Shown one piece after another: positions 18,259-26,169 of a stretch of DNA of 64,000 nt (positions are counted from its first letter, which is position 1; each line of letters starts with the position of its first letter). The position numbers were made by a program, and so were the translations under genes. Source of the stretch: Calothrix sp. PCC 7716 (GTDB lineage: Bacteria > Cyanobacteriota > Cyanobacteriia > Cyanobacteriales > Nostocaceae); the NCBI RefSeq assembly GCF_019977735.1, contig NZ_AP025018.1:2170001-2234000 (forward strand), given 5' to 3'. The notes beneath the pieces were generated by a model. The model was given only the letters and a program-made list of their open reading frames with translations, searched no databases and was not told where the DNA came from.

Positions 18259-19215
18259 ATGAGTATTTATTTTTACAGTATTGTCAATAAATACCAAGAC
18301 ATGAATCTTGACGTTTCGCGAGTTTTTGAAACAATAGAGCTTCCACCTCTAGTAAACGAGCGTGGTGTTGAATGCAATAAAAATTACTTTCAACCTAGTC
18401 ATATTTACGCTTTTGGCGATAGTTTATCAGATATTGGCAATTGTTTTGATGCAACAAAAAAAGCTTTGGCAAAACCCATACCAGCTACACCTCCCTACTT
18501 TTCTGGACGTTTTTCTAACGGTATTCTATGGGTGGAATATATTGCACAACTGTTAGGGTTATGTTCCGACCAATCCACAAATTATGCTATAGGTGGTGCA
18601 ACTACTGGCGCCACTAATTCATTAGTTCCTAATACACCTGGTTTAACAGGGTTGCAGCCGCAAATCGATAAATTTAAGGCAGAAAACAATCAAACAGACA
18701 TCAGAGCGCTTTACACTATTTGGGCTGGCGCCAATGATTATTTGGGTGCAGGTGTTACTGACTATAATATACCAGTCAAAAATCTGTCAAATGCAGTCAA
18801 ATCACTTGCATCTGTTGGCGCCAAAAATATAATGGTCTTCAATCTACCCGACTTGGGTAATCTTCCGAGAACTCGTAATGACATACAAGAGTCGCAATTT
18901 TTGACAAATATAACTCGGTTACATAATTCTGCATTGGCTAGTGAGCTAGAAACTCTAAAGCAATCTTTTTCTCAAAGCATCAATCTAATTTTAATAGATG
19001 CCTATGTCATATTTAATCAAATTTTCAGTAACCCAGCACAATTTGGTTTTACAAACGTCAAAGATTCGGCACTTTCACAACATGAAAGCTCACTTATATA
19101 TACCGAAAGCTTTTTCTTTTGGGATGAAATACATCCAACAACAGCAAGTCATCTATTAATGGCACATAAAGCACTGGAAGCACTGGTGTCTGTTAAAGAA
19201 TTATCTTTGGTATAA
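18259..19215 (+). CDS. SGNH/GDSL-family lipase or esterase
   Basis: A 318-aa hydrolase with all four SGNH blocks: the nucleophile Ser in YAFGDSLSDIGN (block I, about 52), the glycine block YAIGGATTG, the Asn of the WAGANDYL block, and the catalytic Asp/His pair in DEIHPTTASH (about 294-297). It would cleave ester bonds of lipids or acylated molecules. The usual phospholipase-like spacing PYFSGRFSNGILWVEY is kept. There is no clear signal peptide; the 50 residues before block I are not typical of secreted relatives. It has the shared promoter box, which places it with the caspase, STAND and protease genes. Confidence 0.9.
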   Translation: MSIYFYSIVNKYQDMNLDVSRVFETIELPPLVNERGVECNKNYFQPSHIYAFGDSLSDIGNCFDATKKALAKPIPATPPYFSGRFSNGILWVEYIAQLLGLCSDQSTNYAIGGATTGATNSLVPNTPGLTGLQPQIDKFKAENNQTDIRALYTIWAGANDYLGAGVTDYNIPVKNLSNAVKSLASVGAKNIMVFNLPDLGNLPRTRNDIQESQFLTNITRLHNSALASELETLKQSFSQSINLILIDAYVIFNQIFSNPAQFGFTNVKDSALSQHESSLIYTESFFFWDEIHPTTASHLLMAHKALEALVSVKELSLV

Positions 19216-19324
19216 AATTGAACGAATTATTACTGGTTATATTTTGATCGAGCCAATTGACCAAATCGTAAATATCATAAAAATTCACGGTTTTGGGATT
19301 TTTGTTTCTGGAATATCACGAATT

Positions 19325-20431
19325 TCAAGTGTAGTTTCGTAATTTATTTAGCTCAGACTCAGTAAAAGGGTTTTTGTTAGCTCGTAGGGATTTGACCCAA
19401 GCTTGCCGTTGTAGTTTACTTTTTTTATCATCAGTCTGGGCAATATATGCTTCAAAATCAGCAATAGCTCCTTTGTAATCTCCCGTTAGCGCTCTGGCTA
19501 ATCCTCGGACATCACGAATGCTACCATTATTTGGAGCAAGTTTAACGGCTTTTTCGCAGGCAAAGATTACCAATGCAGCAGATTCATATAGGCTACCTCG
19601 CCAACAAATATCAGCTAGGGTGTTTGCATCAATTTCCACTTTAGGGTCAACTTTTTCAGCTTGGTTATAAGCAGCAATAGCTTCTTTTATTTTTTTCTCT
19701 TGAATAAGAGTACGTGCTTTAGTAACTAAACCTTCAGCTGCTAGCTGTTGGGCTTTTTTTTGTGGGTTGATGTTTAAGCTTGGGTCTAATTTTAAGGCTT
19801 CTTGAAAGTTGGTAACAGCATTTAGTATATCATTCTCTCTTGCTAGGTTTTCGCCTTCGTTTATTAAGTGTTCGGCTTTGCCTTTATTCTCAAATTTTTG
19901 TGCTTTTTGCTGAGGGACAAATTTCGTTAATTTCGAGTTCCACTTCAAAGCTGTTTTGAAATTTGCAATAGCTTTATCTATATTACCAGCTTTTGCTTCT
20001 GCTTCTCCGGCTTTTAGCAAAAACGGCGCAGCAGCTTTTAATTTTTCTGGTGTTTGGCATAATTCTAATTTTTGCAATTCTTTTAATTTTTGCACCGGAG
20101 AGAGTAAACTGTTTTCTAACCACCAAGTTTCCAAGTCAAAGTCTCGGTAAAGCTTAAATACGCTTACTAACGTGTCTATAACTCCAGCGTACCATTGCTC
20201 TGGAGTTATATCCGCTGTACCAATGGCGGTGATGTCAACTGCTGCACAAGCAAAATCCTCCGAAAGCAAGCGCTGCATTACTCGCACTCGCAAGCTTGAT
20301 TTTCCCATTTTCCGAGAATTTAGTACATAACAAAATTCACCCGCTTTTAGCCCTGTGTATAAATCATGGTCTGCTTGGCGAGTGACATATGTGGGAGAAT
20401 TAGAGGGAAGACTTCCGCCGACTTGATACAT
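19325..20431 (-). CDS. Truncated AAA-like NTPase fused to TPR repeats (internal deletion)
   Basis: Residues 1-118 match the start of the AAA-like domain of the protein at 31448-35296: YQVGGSLP, then [12 protein letters not shown] as the P-loop, [10 protein letters not shown] and SLLSPVQKL. The similarity jumps there directly to that protein's C-terminal end ([18 protein letters not shown] and [20 protein letters not shown]). Between these lie helical TPR-like repeats ([20 protein letters not shown]). Walker B, sensor motifs and all WD40 repeats are missing. The join lies at a repeated CAAAAATTA, so an in-frame deletion by short-homology recombination is likely. ATPase activity is doubtful; the TPR part could still bind partners. 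Confidence 0.75.
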   Translation of the reverse strand: MYQVGGSLPSNSPTYVTRQADHDLYTGLKAGEFCYVLNSRKMGKSSLRVRVMQRLLSEDFACAAVDITAIGTADITPEQWYAGVIDTLVSVFKLYRDFDLETWWLENSLLSPVQKLKELQKLELCQTPEKLKAAAPFLLKAGEAEAKAGNIDKAIANFKTALKWNSKLTKFVPQQKAQKFENKGKAEHLINEGENLARENDILNAVTNFQEALKLDPSLNINPQKKAQQLAAEGLVTKARTLIQEKKIKEAIAAYNQAEKVDPKVEIDANTLADICWRGSLYESAALVIFACEKAVKLAPNNGSIRDVRGLARALTGDYKGAIADFEAYIAQTDDKKSKLQRQAWVKSLRANKNPFTESELNKLRNYT

Positions 20432-20847
20432 ACCCTTTTAGATTTTAGATTTTCCCCAGTACCTACAGATTTTGATGAGTGACCTGCTATACTATCAATC
20501 GACTTCTGAGTTCTATCAGGAAAGTGGGGAGTAGCTAACTGCTCGTATTCGTGTAACTAAAATCTGGTAAAAACTACTAATATCTGCTAATGGCTCTTTA
20601 AAATCTGAAATATACTTCTTTCCTTGTGTTTCAAATGCACGTGTGTAATAAATATAACAATCAGATTTGTTGAGGTCATATTCATTATGATTTTATGTTA
20701 ACTGATGCACGCACATAGAAAGAGATATAGATAAGTCGAATAATTGTAATAATTAATAAATATTATAAAAACCAAAAATACTTTGTCAAAGCGAATATTA
20801 TCTGATAGAATATAAATTATATAACTTGTAGGTCGAGCAGTTATAAT

Positions 20848-22584
20848 ATGGGAAAATCATTATTAAGTGAACTGACACATCGTTCTTATTCAAAAGTAAA
20901 AAATCAGTCAGGAACACGTACTCCCCAATTACGAGTAGGGGTGGAAGCAAAATTGCCTTATCACTCATTTATGTCAGATTGGGGTGATAAATACCAGTCA
21001 ATAATGCGTACAGCATTAAATGAATTGCAACATGGGCAATCAGAAGACTATATTGAAAAAACTTTTCAGGAAAAGTTTAATATTGATTGGGCGTGGGCTG
21101 ATTCAATTGCAACTGATGCAAAAGGCACATTTGACCAATTAATTGAAGCACGCGCTTTAAGAATAAAGGCACTAGATGACGATATAAAGGCAGGTTGGAA
21201 GTCTGTTGCATCGACAATTGAATTAATGGAACAACAGTTAGCGCTCCCCTCACGTAAGAACATGAAAGGGTTTGCAAAGCGTTTGATGGGATTAGAATCT
21301 AAAGTTAGTAGACTTGAACGCAAACAAGTAGAGAAAGAAGAATTAGAAAAAACGAAAAGACTACATATATGTTTTGGTAGCGCTAAATTATTTAATGCCC
21401 AGTACCATTTAGAAGAAAATGGTTATTCGTCTCATGATGAATGGCGTGTAGATTGGGAGAAAAAACGTGGTGGTAATTTCTACAGTGTAGGTAAAGGCTC
21501 AGTTTCGGGCAACAATCCTGTAGCCAAAATATTTTATATATCAGGCGATATATTTAGTGTAACCTTCGCGGTTCCTAGATTTTTACGTGATAAATATGGA
21601 GATACAGTCAGTCTGAAGTTTGAGGTATCAGGACAACGTAAACATAATTTACTTTATGCCTTAGAAGTAAAAAAACCAGTTACAGTTCAATGTTTCCGAC
21701 GCGAGCATAAAAATGACCAATGGTATATTCACCTTACAACTTACGTCCAAGATGTTCCGACTATTTCTAGTATAAATAATGGATGTATTGGTATTGACTT
21801 AAATGCAGAAACTATTGATGTAATTTACATTAAACGCGACGGGAATCCGGAAAGAAGTCGCAATGCTATAAGTTTTCCCATTCCGACAGGAACAACTGGA
21901 CAGAAAGAGGCGAAACTTCGTGATATTGTATGTGAAATTGTTAAATTAGCAGAAATTTATCAATGTCCAATTGCTTGTGAGAATCTTGATTTTTCAACAA
22001 AGAAGAATCAACTTAGGCATAGTGGAACTAAAGAATATAACCGGATGTTGACAGGTTTTATTTATGATAAATTTCGTTCATATCTTGTTGTTAGAGCAGA
22101 AAAGTATGGAATAGAAATATTATTTAAATCACCATTTATGACTAGTGTTATAGGTATGGTGAAATACATGGCAAAATATGGACTAAATAGCGCTAGTTCT
22201 GCCGCTATGGTAATAGCTAGAAGAGCTATGGGTTTTAAAGAGTATATCCCCCAGCAATGGTTAAAAACTCTCACTGCATTTTTGCAGCCAGAGGATTGGA
22301 AAGATGCAGGTTTCGGGGGAGGGTGGAGACGAATTTCAGCTTGGCTGAAAAAATTTTTCATCCGTAGACCCCGTATGTTTGAACTCGATACCGTGCTTCG
22401 GTTTTTATTAGATTCCTTATTAACCCAATCCCAGAAAAAGACCCATAAAAAGCGAAAGTCGGGAGGTAGCAAGCAGTCTGGGGGTAAGAGAACGGGAAAG
22501 GTTAACCCTACTGAAGCTCAAGTTCCACTTGAACGAGAACAAATGAAGGTCACGAATTCAGGGGCATTCACCGTGGCTCCGTAA
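20848..22584 (+). CDS. TnpB-like RuvC protein (IS605-type, no tnpA)
   Basis: A 578-aa protein of the TnpB/Cas12 ancestor group. RuvC-I is GCIGIDLNAETIDVIYI (Asp near 316), RuvC-II is PIACENLDFSTKK (Glu near 378). The RuvC-III region reads IGMVKYMAKYGLNSASSAAM then VIARRAMGF, the pattern of a TnpB-related subgroup, but no obvious third acidic residue stands at the expected place. There is no CxxC zinc ribbon. The C-terminal tail is basic and low-complexity. No Y1 transposase is adjacent. The 415 bases upstream and 150 downstream are AT-rich and show no clear element ends. The gene has no GGCGCC sites, consistent with recent arrival. It may be an immobile, possibly domesticated, RNA-guided protein. 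Confidence 0.75.
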   Translation: MGKSLLSELTHRSYSKVKNQSGTRTPQLRVGVEAKLPYHSFMSDWGDKYQSIMRTALNELQHGQSEDYIEKTFQEKFNIDWAWADSIATDAKGTFDQLIEARALRIKALDDDIKAGWKSVASTIELMEQQLALPSRKNMKGFAKRLMGLESKVSRLERKQVEKEELEKTKRLHICFGSAKLFNAQYHLEENGYSSHDEWRVDWEKKRGGNFYSVGKGSVSGNNPVAKIFYISGDIFSVTFAVPRFLRDKYGDTVSLKFEVSGQRKHNLLYALEVKKPVTVQCFRREHKNDQWYIHLTTYVQDVPTISSINNGCIGIDLNAETIDVIYIKRDGNPERSRNAISFPIPTGTTGQKEAKLRDIVCEIVKLAEIYQCPIACENLDFSTKKNQLRHSGTKEYNRMLTGFIYDKFRSYLVVRAEKYGIEILFKSPFMTSVIGMVKYMAKYGLNSASSAAMVIARRAMGFKEYIPQQWLKTLTAFLQPEDWKDAGFGGGWRRISAWLKKFFIRRPRMFELDTVLRFLLDSLLTQSQKKTHKKRKSGGSKQSGGKRTGKVNPTEAQVPLEREQMKVTNSGAFTVAP

Positions 22585-22711
22585 CTGATTCTGGTAATGA
22601 TTTTATAGGTTTTTACCAGTTTTTATCAGGTTTTTTAGTAGGTGATTAGAAGGCGCTATTGAGTAAAACTAAAGAACCAGTTAGATTTTACAAAGCGTTG
22701 ATTCCACATAT

Positions 22712-22743
22712 ATATAGGTGTAGGTAAATTTAAGTTATGCAGT
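22712..22743 (-). promoter_or_regulatory. Orphan copy of the shared promoter box
   Basis: ACTGCATAACT, 15 bases, CTATAT, pointing left, into the back of the TnpB gene. No start codon for a minus-strand gene follows closely. The next minus-strand gene in its path is the AAA-TPR gene that starts at 20431, so the TnpB insertion may have separated the two. Confidence 0.5.
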
Positions 22744-22837
22744 TTTCAATAAACAATACATATGTATCAAATCTGTCCGGTAGAAAAAATGTTTGAAAAG
22801 TCAGACAATGTATAGACAAGGTATAAATTGTCCCAAG

Positions 22838-22900
22838 CGAGTGGAGTGCAACGGAACGTAATGCGGAGCATTTGCCCTTACTGCTAGAATCTGGCTTTTG
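22838..22900. repeat. Degenerate dispersed repeat (GCGTAATGCGGAGCATTTG type)
   Basis: GTAATGCGGAGCATTTGCC and CTAGAATCTGG-like segments match the middle of the repeat at 47112-47205. The inverted ends of that repeat are not preserved here. Confidence 0.55.
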
Positions 22901-22967
22901 AAGCATATACTGCCACAGCAATTCTATTGTAAATTTTATTAGTAATCTAAGGCTTGGTGTTTTCCGC

Positions 22968-22999
22968 ATTGCATAAGTTAACTTTAGTGACACCCATAA
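22968..22999 (+). promoter_or_regulatory. Shared promoter box before the caspase-WD40 gene
   Basis: ATTGCATAAGT, 15 bases, CCATAA, 75 bases before the ATG. Second base and -10-like half are the most divergent of the gene-linked copies, but spacing is kept. Confidence 0.5.
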
Positions 23000-23074
23000 C
23001 ATCTAAGTAGGTACGTCAATGCCGAACATTGCAATACTAATATACTATAAATAAAGTAAACTAGGGGTGTGTGT

Positions 23075-24751
23075 ATGAACGTAACTCAACAAACGGAAAC
23101 ATTTAATAACCCAGAAACTGGCGCCGAAACAGGTTTTGCTCGCAATTTAGCATTTATTATTGGTATTGATAATTACCAAAATGGTATATCTCCTCTCAAA
23201 ACAGCCGTCAACGATGCCAAAAAGCTCGTAGAAGTTCTGCGCTCTAAGCATCAATATCAAACTTGGATATGTTTAGACAACGTTGCAACCTTAAGTAATT
23301 TAAATCAATTTTTAGAGGAAAAATTACCCGCACAAGTTACCGAAAATGACCGCTTGTTATTTTACTTTGCTGGTCATGGAGTTGCACTGAATGGAGATGA
23401 TGGTCCTGTTGGTTACTTAATTCCCCAAGATGCGAAGCTGAATGAGACCAAGAGTTATTTACCAATGGCGAAGTTGCATTCGGCTTTGAGTAAATTACCT
23501 TGCCGGCATTTTTTAGGTATTTTGGATTGTTGTTTTGCAGGCGCCTTCCGGTGGTCGAGTACACGTGATTTAATTACATCCCCTGAAGTTATCTATCAAG
23601 AACACTACGACCGCTTTATTCGAGATGCGGCATGGCAAATAATTACTTCCTCAGCTTCCGACCAGAAAGCCTTAGATAACTTTAATTTAGATACAGAACG
23701 CGGTCAAGTTGGTAATCATTCTCCTTTTGCTGCTGCATTACTAGAAGCATTAGAAGGCGCCGCAGATACTTATCCTCCTGCTAAAAATGGTAAACAGAGT
23801 GGAGATGGGGTAATTACAGCTACCGAATTATATTTACATTTACGCGATAGGGTCGAAATTCCTACAGAGAAACAGCGTCTGCGTCAAACTCCTGGTATTT
23901 GGTGTTTAAATAAGCATGATAAAGGCGAGTATATCTTTCTTTCTCCTAGTCACAAGTTAAATTTACCATCGGCGCCGCCATTAGACGAATCCAAAAATCC
24001 CTATCGCGGTTTAAATTCATTTGAAGAAGAACACAGCGAAATATTTTTTGGCAGAAGTAAGTTAGTTGAAAAATTACAAAAGTTTGTCAAAATTAATCCT
24101 CTGACAGTTGTACTCGGCGCCAGTGGTTCAGGTAAATCGAGTTTGGTCAAAGCCGGATTAATTCCTAAGTTAAAACAAGAAGCTAATAATAGTTTCAGTC
24201 CCGATGGCAAGATGCTAGCTTCTGCCAGTGATGACAGCACGGTTAAATTGTGGGATACCACCAATGGCAAAGAAATCAAAACCCTTACTGAGCATATAAA
24301 CTCGGTTTATGGTATTAGCTTCAGTCCCGATGGCAAGATGCTAGCTTCTACCAGTGCTGACAGCACGGTTAAATTGTGGGATACCACCAATGGCAAAGAA
24401 ATCAAAACCCTTACTGAGCATACAAACACGGTTTGGGGCATCAGCTTCAGTCCCGATGGCAAGATGTTAGCTTCTGCCAGTTCTGATAACACGTTGAAAC
24501 TGTGGGATGTCAGCACAGGCAAAGAAATCAAAACCCTTACTGGGCATATAAACTCGGTTTATGGTATCAGCTTCAGCCCGCATGGCAAGATGCTAGCTTC
24601 TGCCAGTGCTGACAAAAATGTGAGACTGTGGAGGCTGGATTTTGATTATTTACTCCGGCAAGGGTGCAATTTTGTGCGCGAGTATTATAAAACCAATCCC
24701 CCTGATAATGAGAGTGACAAGCACTTGTGTGATGGTCTTGGTAATTTTTAA
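23075..24751 (+). CDS. Caspase-like protease - truncated STAND P-loop - WD40 (internal deletion)
   Basis: The first 250 residues are a peptidase C14 (caspase/metacaspase-like) domain with His in FYFAGHG (about 101) and Cys in LDCCFAG (about 153). A STAND module begins at NPYRGLNSFEEE with Walker A LGASGSGKSSLVKAGLIPKL, then jumps without Walker B or any helical part straight into WD40 (SFSPDGKMLASASDD). About four WD40 repeats remain, followed by the typical C-terminal cap LRQGCNFVREYYK. The NTPase must be dead, so the protease is no longer under normal STAND control. The ATG is preferred over an upstream GTG because it follows AGGGGTG. Confidence 0.85.
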   Translation: MNVTQQTETFNNPETGAETGFARNLAFIIGIDNYQNGISPLKTAVNDAKKLVEVLRSKHQYQTWICLDNVATLSNLNQFLEEKLPAQVTENDRLLFYFAGHGVALNGDDGPVGYLIPQDAKLNETKSYLPMAKLHSALSKLPCRHFLGILDCCFAGAFRWSSTRDLITSPEVIYQEHYDRFIRDAAWQIITSSASDQKALDNFNLDTERGQVGNHSPFAAALLEALEGAADTYPPAKNGKQSGDGVITATELYLHLRDRVEIPTEKQRLRQTPGIWCLNKHDKGEYIFLSPSHKLNLPSAPPLDESKNPYRGLNSFEEEHSEIFFGRSKLVEKLQKFVKINPLTVVLGASGSGKSSLVKAGLIPKLKQEANNSFSPDGKMLASASDDSTVKLWDTTNGKEIKTLTEHINSVYGISFSPDGKMLASTSADSTVKLWDTTNGKEIKTLTEHTNTVWGISFSPDGKMLASASSDNTLKLWDVSTGKEIKTLTGHINSVYGISFSPHGKMLASASADKNVRLWRLDFDYLLRQGCNFVREYYKTNPPDNESDKHLCDGLGNF

Positions 24752-24817
24752 TACCGCTACGCCGAAACAAGTTACGTAAGTCCTATTCGTATTAAAAAAC
24801 CGGCGTTGCATAAATGT

Positions 24818-25153
24818 TTACCCAACAGCAAATCCATCATATTGGCGCAAAAATGCCGAGTGGTAAGCTAATACAATATCCTGTTTAGGCACGCCTAATT
24901 CTACTAAAGTATTCGCAACACCATCTTCTGTTCCATCATATTGAATCCAAATTTTATCACCAATTAAATCAATGTGTATCAAGGCGCCGTATATTCTTTG
25001 AAACCCATCCCAACCAGCATGAAATATTTGATAATGGTCGTCAAGAGTATCAAACATTTTATAAACTTCTATTTCTCCACCTGATGGTTTCATTTCCAAA
25101 TATGGCATTAAGCATTGACGAATTAGTTGACGATAATGATTTAATTTATCCAT
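24818..25153 (-). CDS. xisI: XisI, fdxN element excision controlling factor
   Basis: A 111-aa protein of the XisI family (MDKLNHYRQLIRQCL start, DGWDGFQRIYG-like core, QYDGTEDGVA, and the family end LAYHSAFLRQYDGFAVG). XisI and XisH were found as factors needed for excision of the fdxN element in heterocysts, but pairs are widespread in cyanobacteria far from any excision element. Its start overlaps the end of xisH by 13 bases, so the two are translated together. No xisF recombinase lies in the window. Confidence 0.92.
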   Translation of the reverse strand: MDKLNHYRQLIRQCLMPYLEMKPSGGEIEVYKMFDTLDDHYQIFHAGWDGFQRIYGALIHIDLIGDKIWIQYDGTEDGVANTLVELGVPKQDIVLAYHSAFLRQYDGFAVG

Positions 25154-25554
25154 TGCTCAATCACCTCGGTTACTGGGTCAAATATTAATAATTTGATGTG
25201 GTAAGTTTGGACACTTAACTTTGGTAAATCTCTACGAAAAAAGGTTCGGTATATTTCTGTTGTCACAGCCAAATATAGTTGACGCTCTGGCTGCTGTATC
25301 TGTAAAACTGCTCTATAATTAAGAAACTGCCCTAACGCTGTATGAAAATCTGTAATTGCTGACGCTCCAATAAAACTTTTCACTTCTACTGCTATCTTTT
25401 CCTGCGCGCGTTCTGCTGTTATTAAACGTTCAGCAGCTAAGTCAATTCGTAACTGGTCGTCTCCTAACCTTAGATATAATGGCTCTGTCACTGTCCAGCC
25501 ATCATTTTGTAATGCAGCCTTTGCGGCGTTGTGGAATAGGTCTTTAGCTGACAC
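25141..25554 (-). CDS. xisH: XisH, endonuclease-fold excision controlling factor
   Basis: A 137-aa protein of the XisH family, first gene of the xisHI pair. It shows a restriction-endonuclease-like core: Asp in LRIDLAAERLI and E-x-K in KIAVEVKSF, with later helices (TDFHTALGQFLNYR) typical of the family. It may cut or bind DNA, with XisI as its partner or regulator; direct activity is not established. Full length for the family. Confidence 0.92.
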   Translation of the reverse strand: MSAKDLFHNAAKAALQNDGWTVTEPLYLRLGDDQLRIDLAAERLITAERAQEKIAVEVKSFIGASAITDFHTALGQFLNYRAVLQIQQPERQLYLAVTTEIYRTFFRRDLPKLSVQTYHIKLLIFDPVTEVIEQWIN

Positions 25555-25714
25555 AACAGAGTAATAATAAATTTTAGACTGTACGTTTTTTCTCTAGCCA
25601 TAATTATACCATTTCTATTTTAGTTTTTACCAACTTTTGGCACAAAAATCCTAAATAGTATAAGAGTATTATCAATGAACCACAAAGGACACAAAGGAAG
25701 AAAGAAGAGGAAGT

Positions 25715-25845
25715 GTTGGCAACGGATGTTAAACGGATGTAACGGATAGTTGATTCGTTTAAAGGAGGCGCCTTAATTTTAAAATCTTGTTTGTAACAAA
25801 TAAATCATCCGTTACATCCGCTACATCCGTTGCAAACCAACCAAA
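25715..25845. repeat. AACGGATGTAACGGAT inverted repeat
   Basis: AACGGATGTTAAACGGATG and GTAACGGATAGTTGATTCG on the left are mirrored by ATCCGTTACATCCG and CATCCGTTGCAAACC on the right around a GGCGCC-containing centre. Single-arm copies occur near 38045-38105 and 43865-43925, after two of the peptidoglycan-binding gene pairs. Confidence 0.65.
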
Positions 25846-25863
25846 ACTTATGACGCACCCTAC

Positions 25864-26072
25864 TGGTCTGTGTCATTAATTCTGGGGTGTAGAGACGCGA
25901 TATATCGCGTCTCTACAAGGTTTTGATATTTACGCAACACACTAAAATTAATGACACGAACCACTACTGTTTCATGTCATTAATTTTGGTTGGTAGAGAC
26001 GCGATTAATCGCGTCTCTACAAAGGTTTGATATTTACGCAACACACCAAAATTAATGACACAGACCACTACG
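25864..26072. repeat. Two nested inverted repeats, about 100 bp each
   Basis: Each unit has outer arms GTGTCATTAATT ... AATTAATGACAC and an inner hairpin GTAGAGACGCGAT / ATCGCGTCTCTAC, followed by TTTGATATTTACGCAACAC. The two units lie head to tail with small differences. The inner hairpin alone recurs at 29624-29653 and in altered form at 32205-32230. This fills most of the 600-base gap between xisH and the caspase-hydrolase gene. Confidence 0.8.
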
Positions 26073-26109
26073 CCAATATCAACCAATTTGCAAGGCGCCA
26101 GAAAAACAA

Positions 26110-26141
26110 ACTGCATAAGTTTGAATGTATGGCACCTAAAA
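26110..26141 (+). promoter_or_regulatory. Shared promoter box before the caspase-hydrolase gene
   Basis: ACTGCATAAGT, 15 bases, CTAAAA, only 28 bases before the ATG. The first half is a perfect match; the second deviates in two bases. Confidence 0.55.
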
Positions 26142-26169
26142 CAATGTATAAAATGAGGGATATAGGGTT

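Noticed and set aside
22730-23002. 90-aa minus-strand frame between the TnpB-like gene and the caspase gene
   Set aside because: It overlaps two promoter boxes and a dispersed repeat, and has no recognisable protein pattern.
24818-25554. A complete fdxN-type excision element
   Set aside because: No XisF-type recombinase or matching attachment repeats are visible around xisHI.
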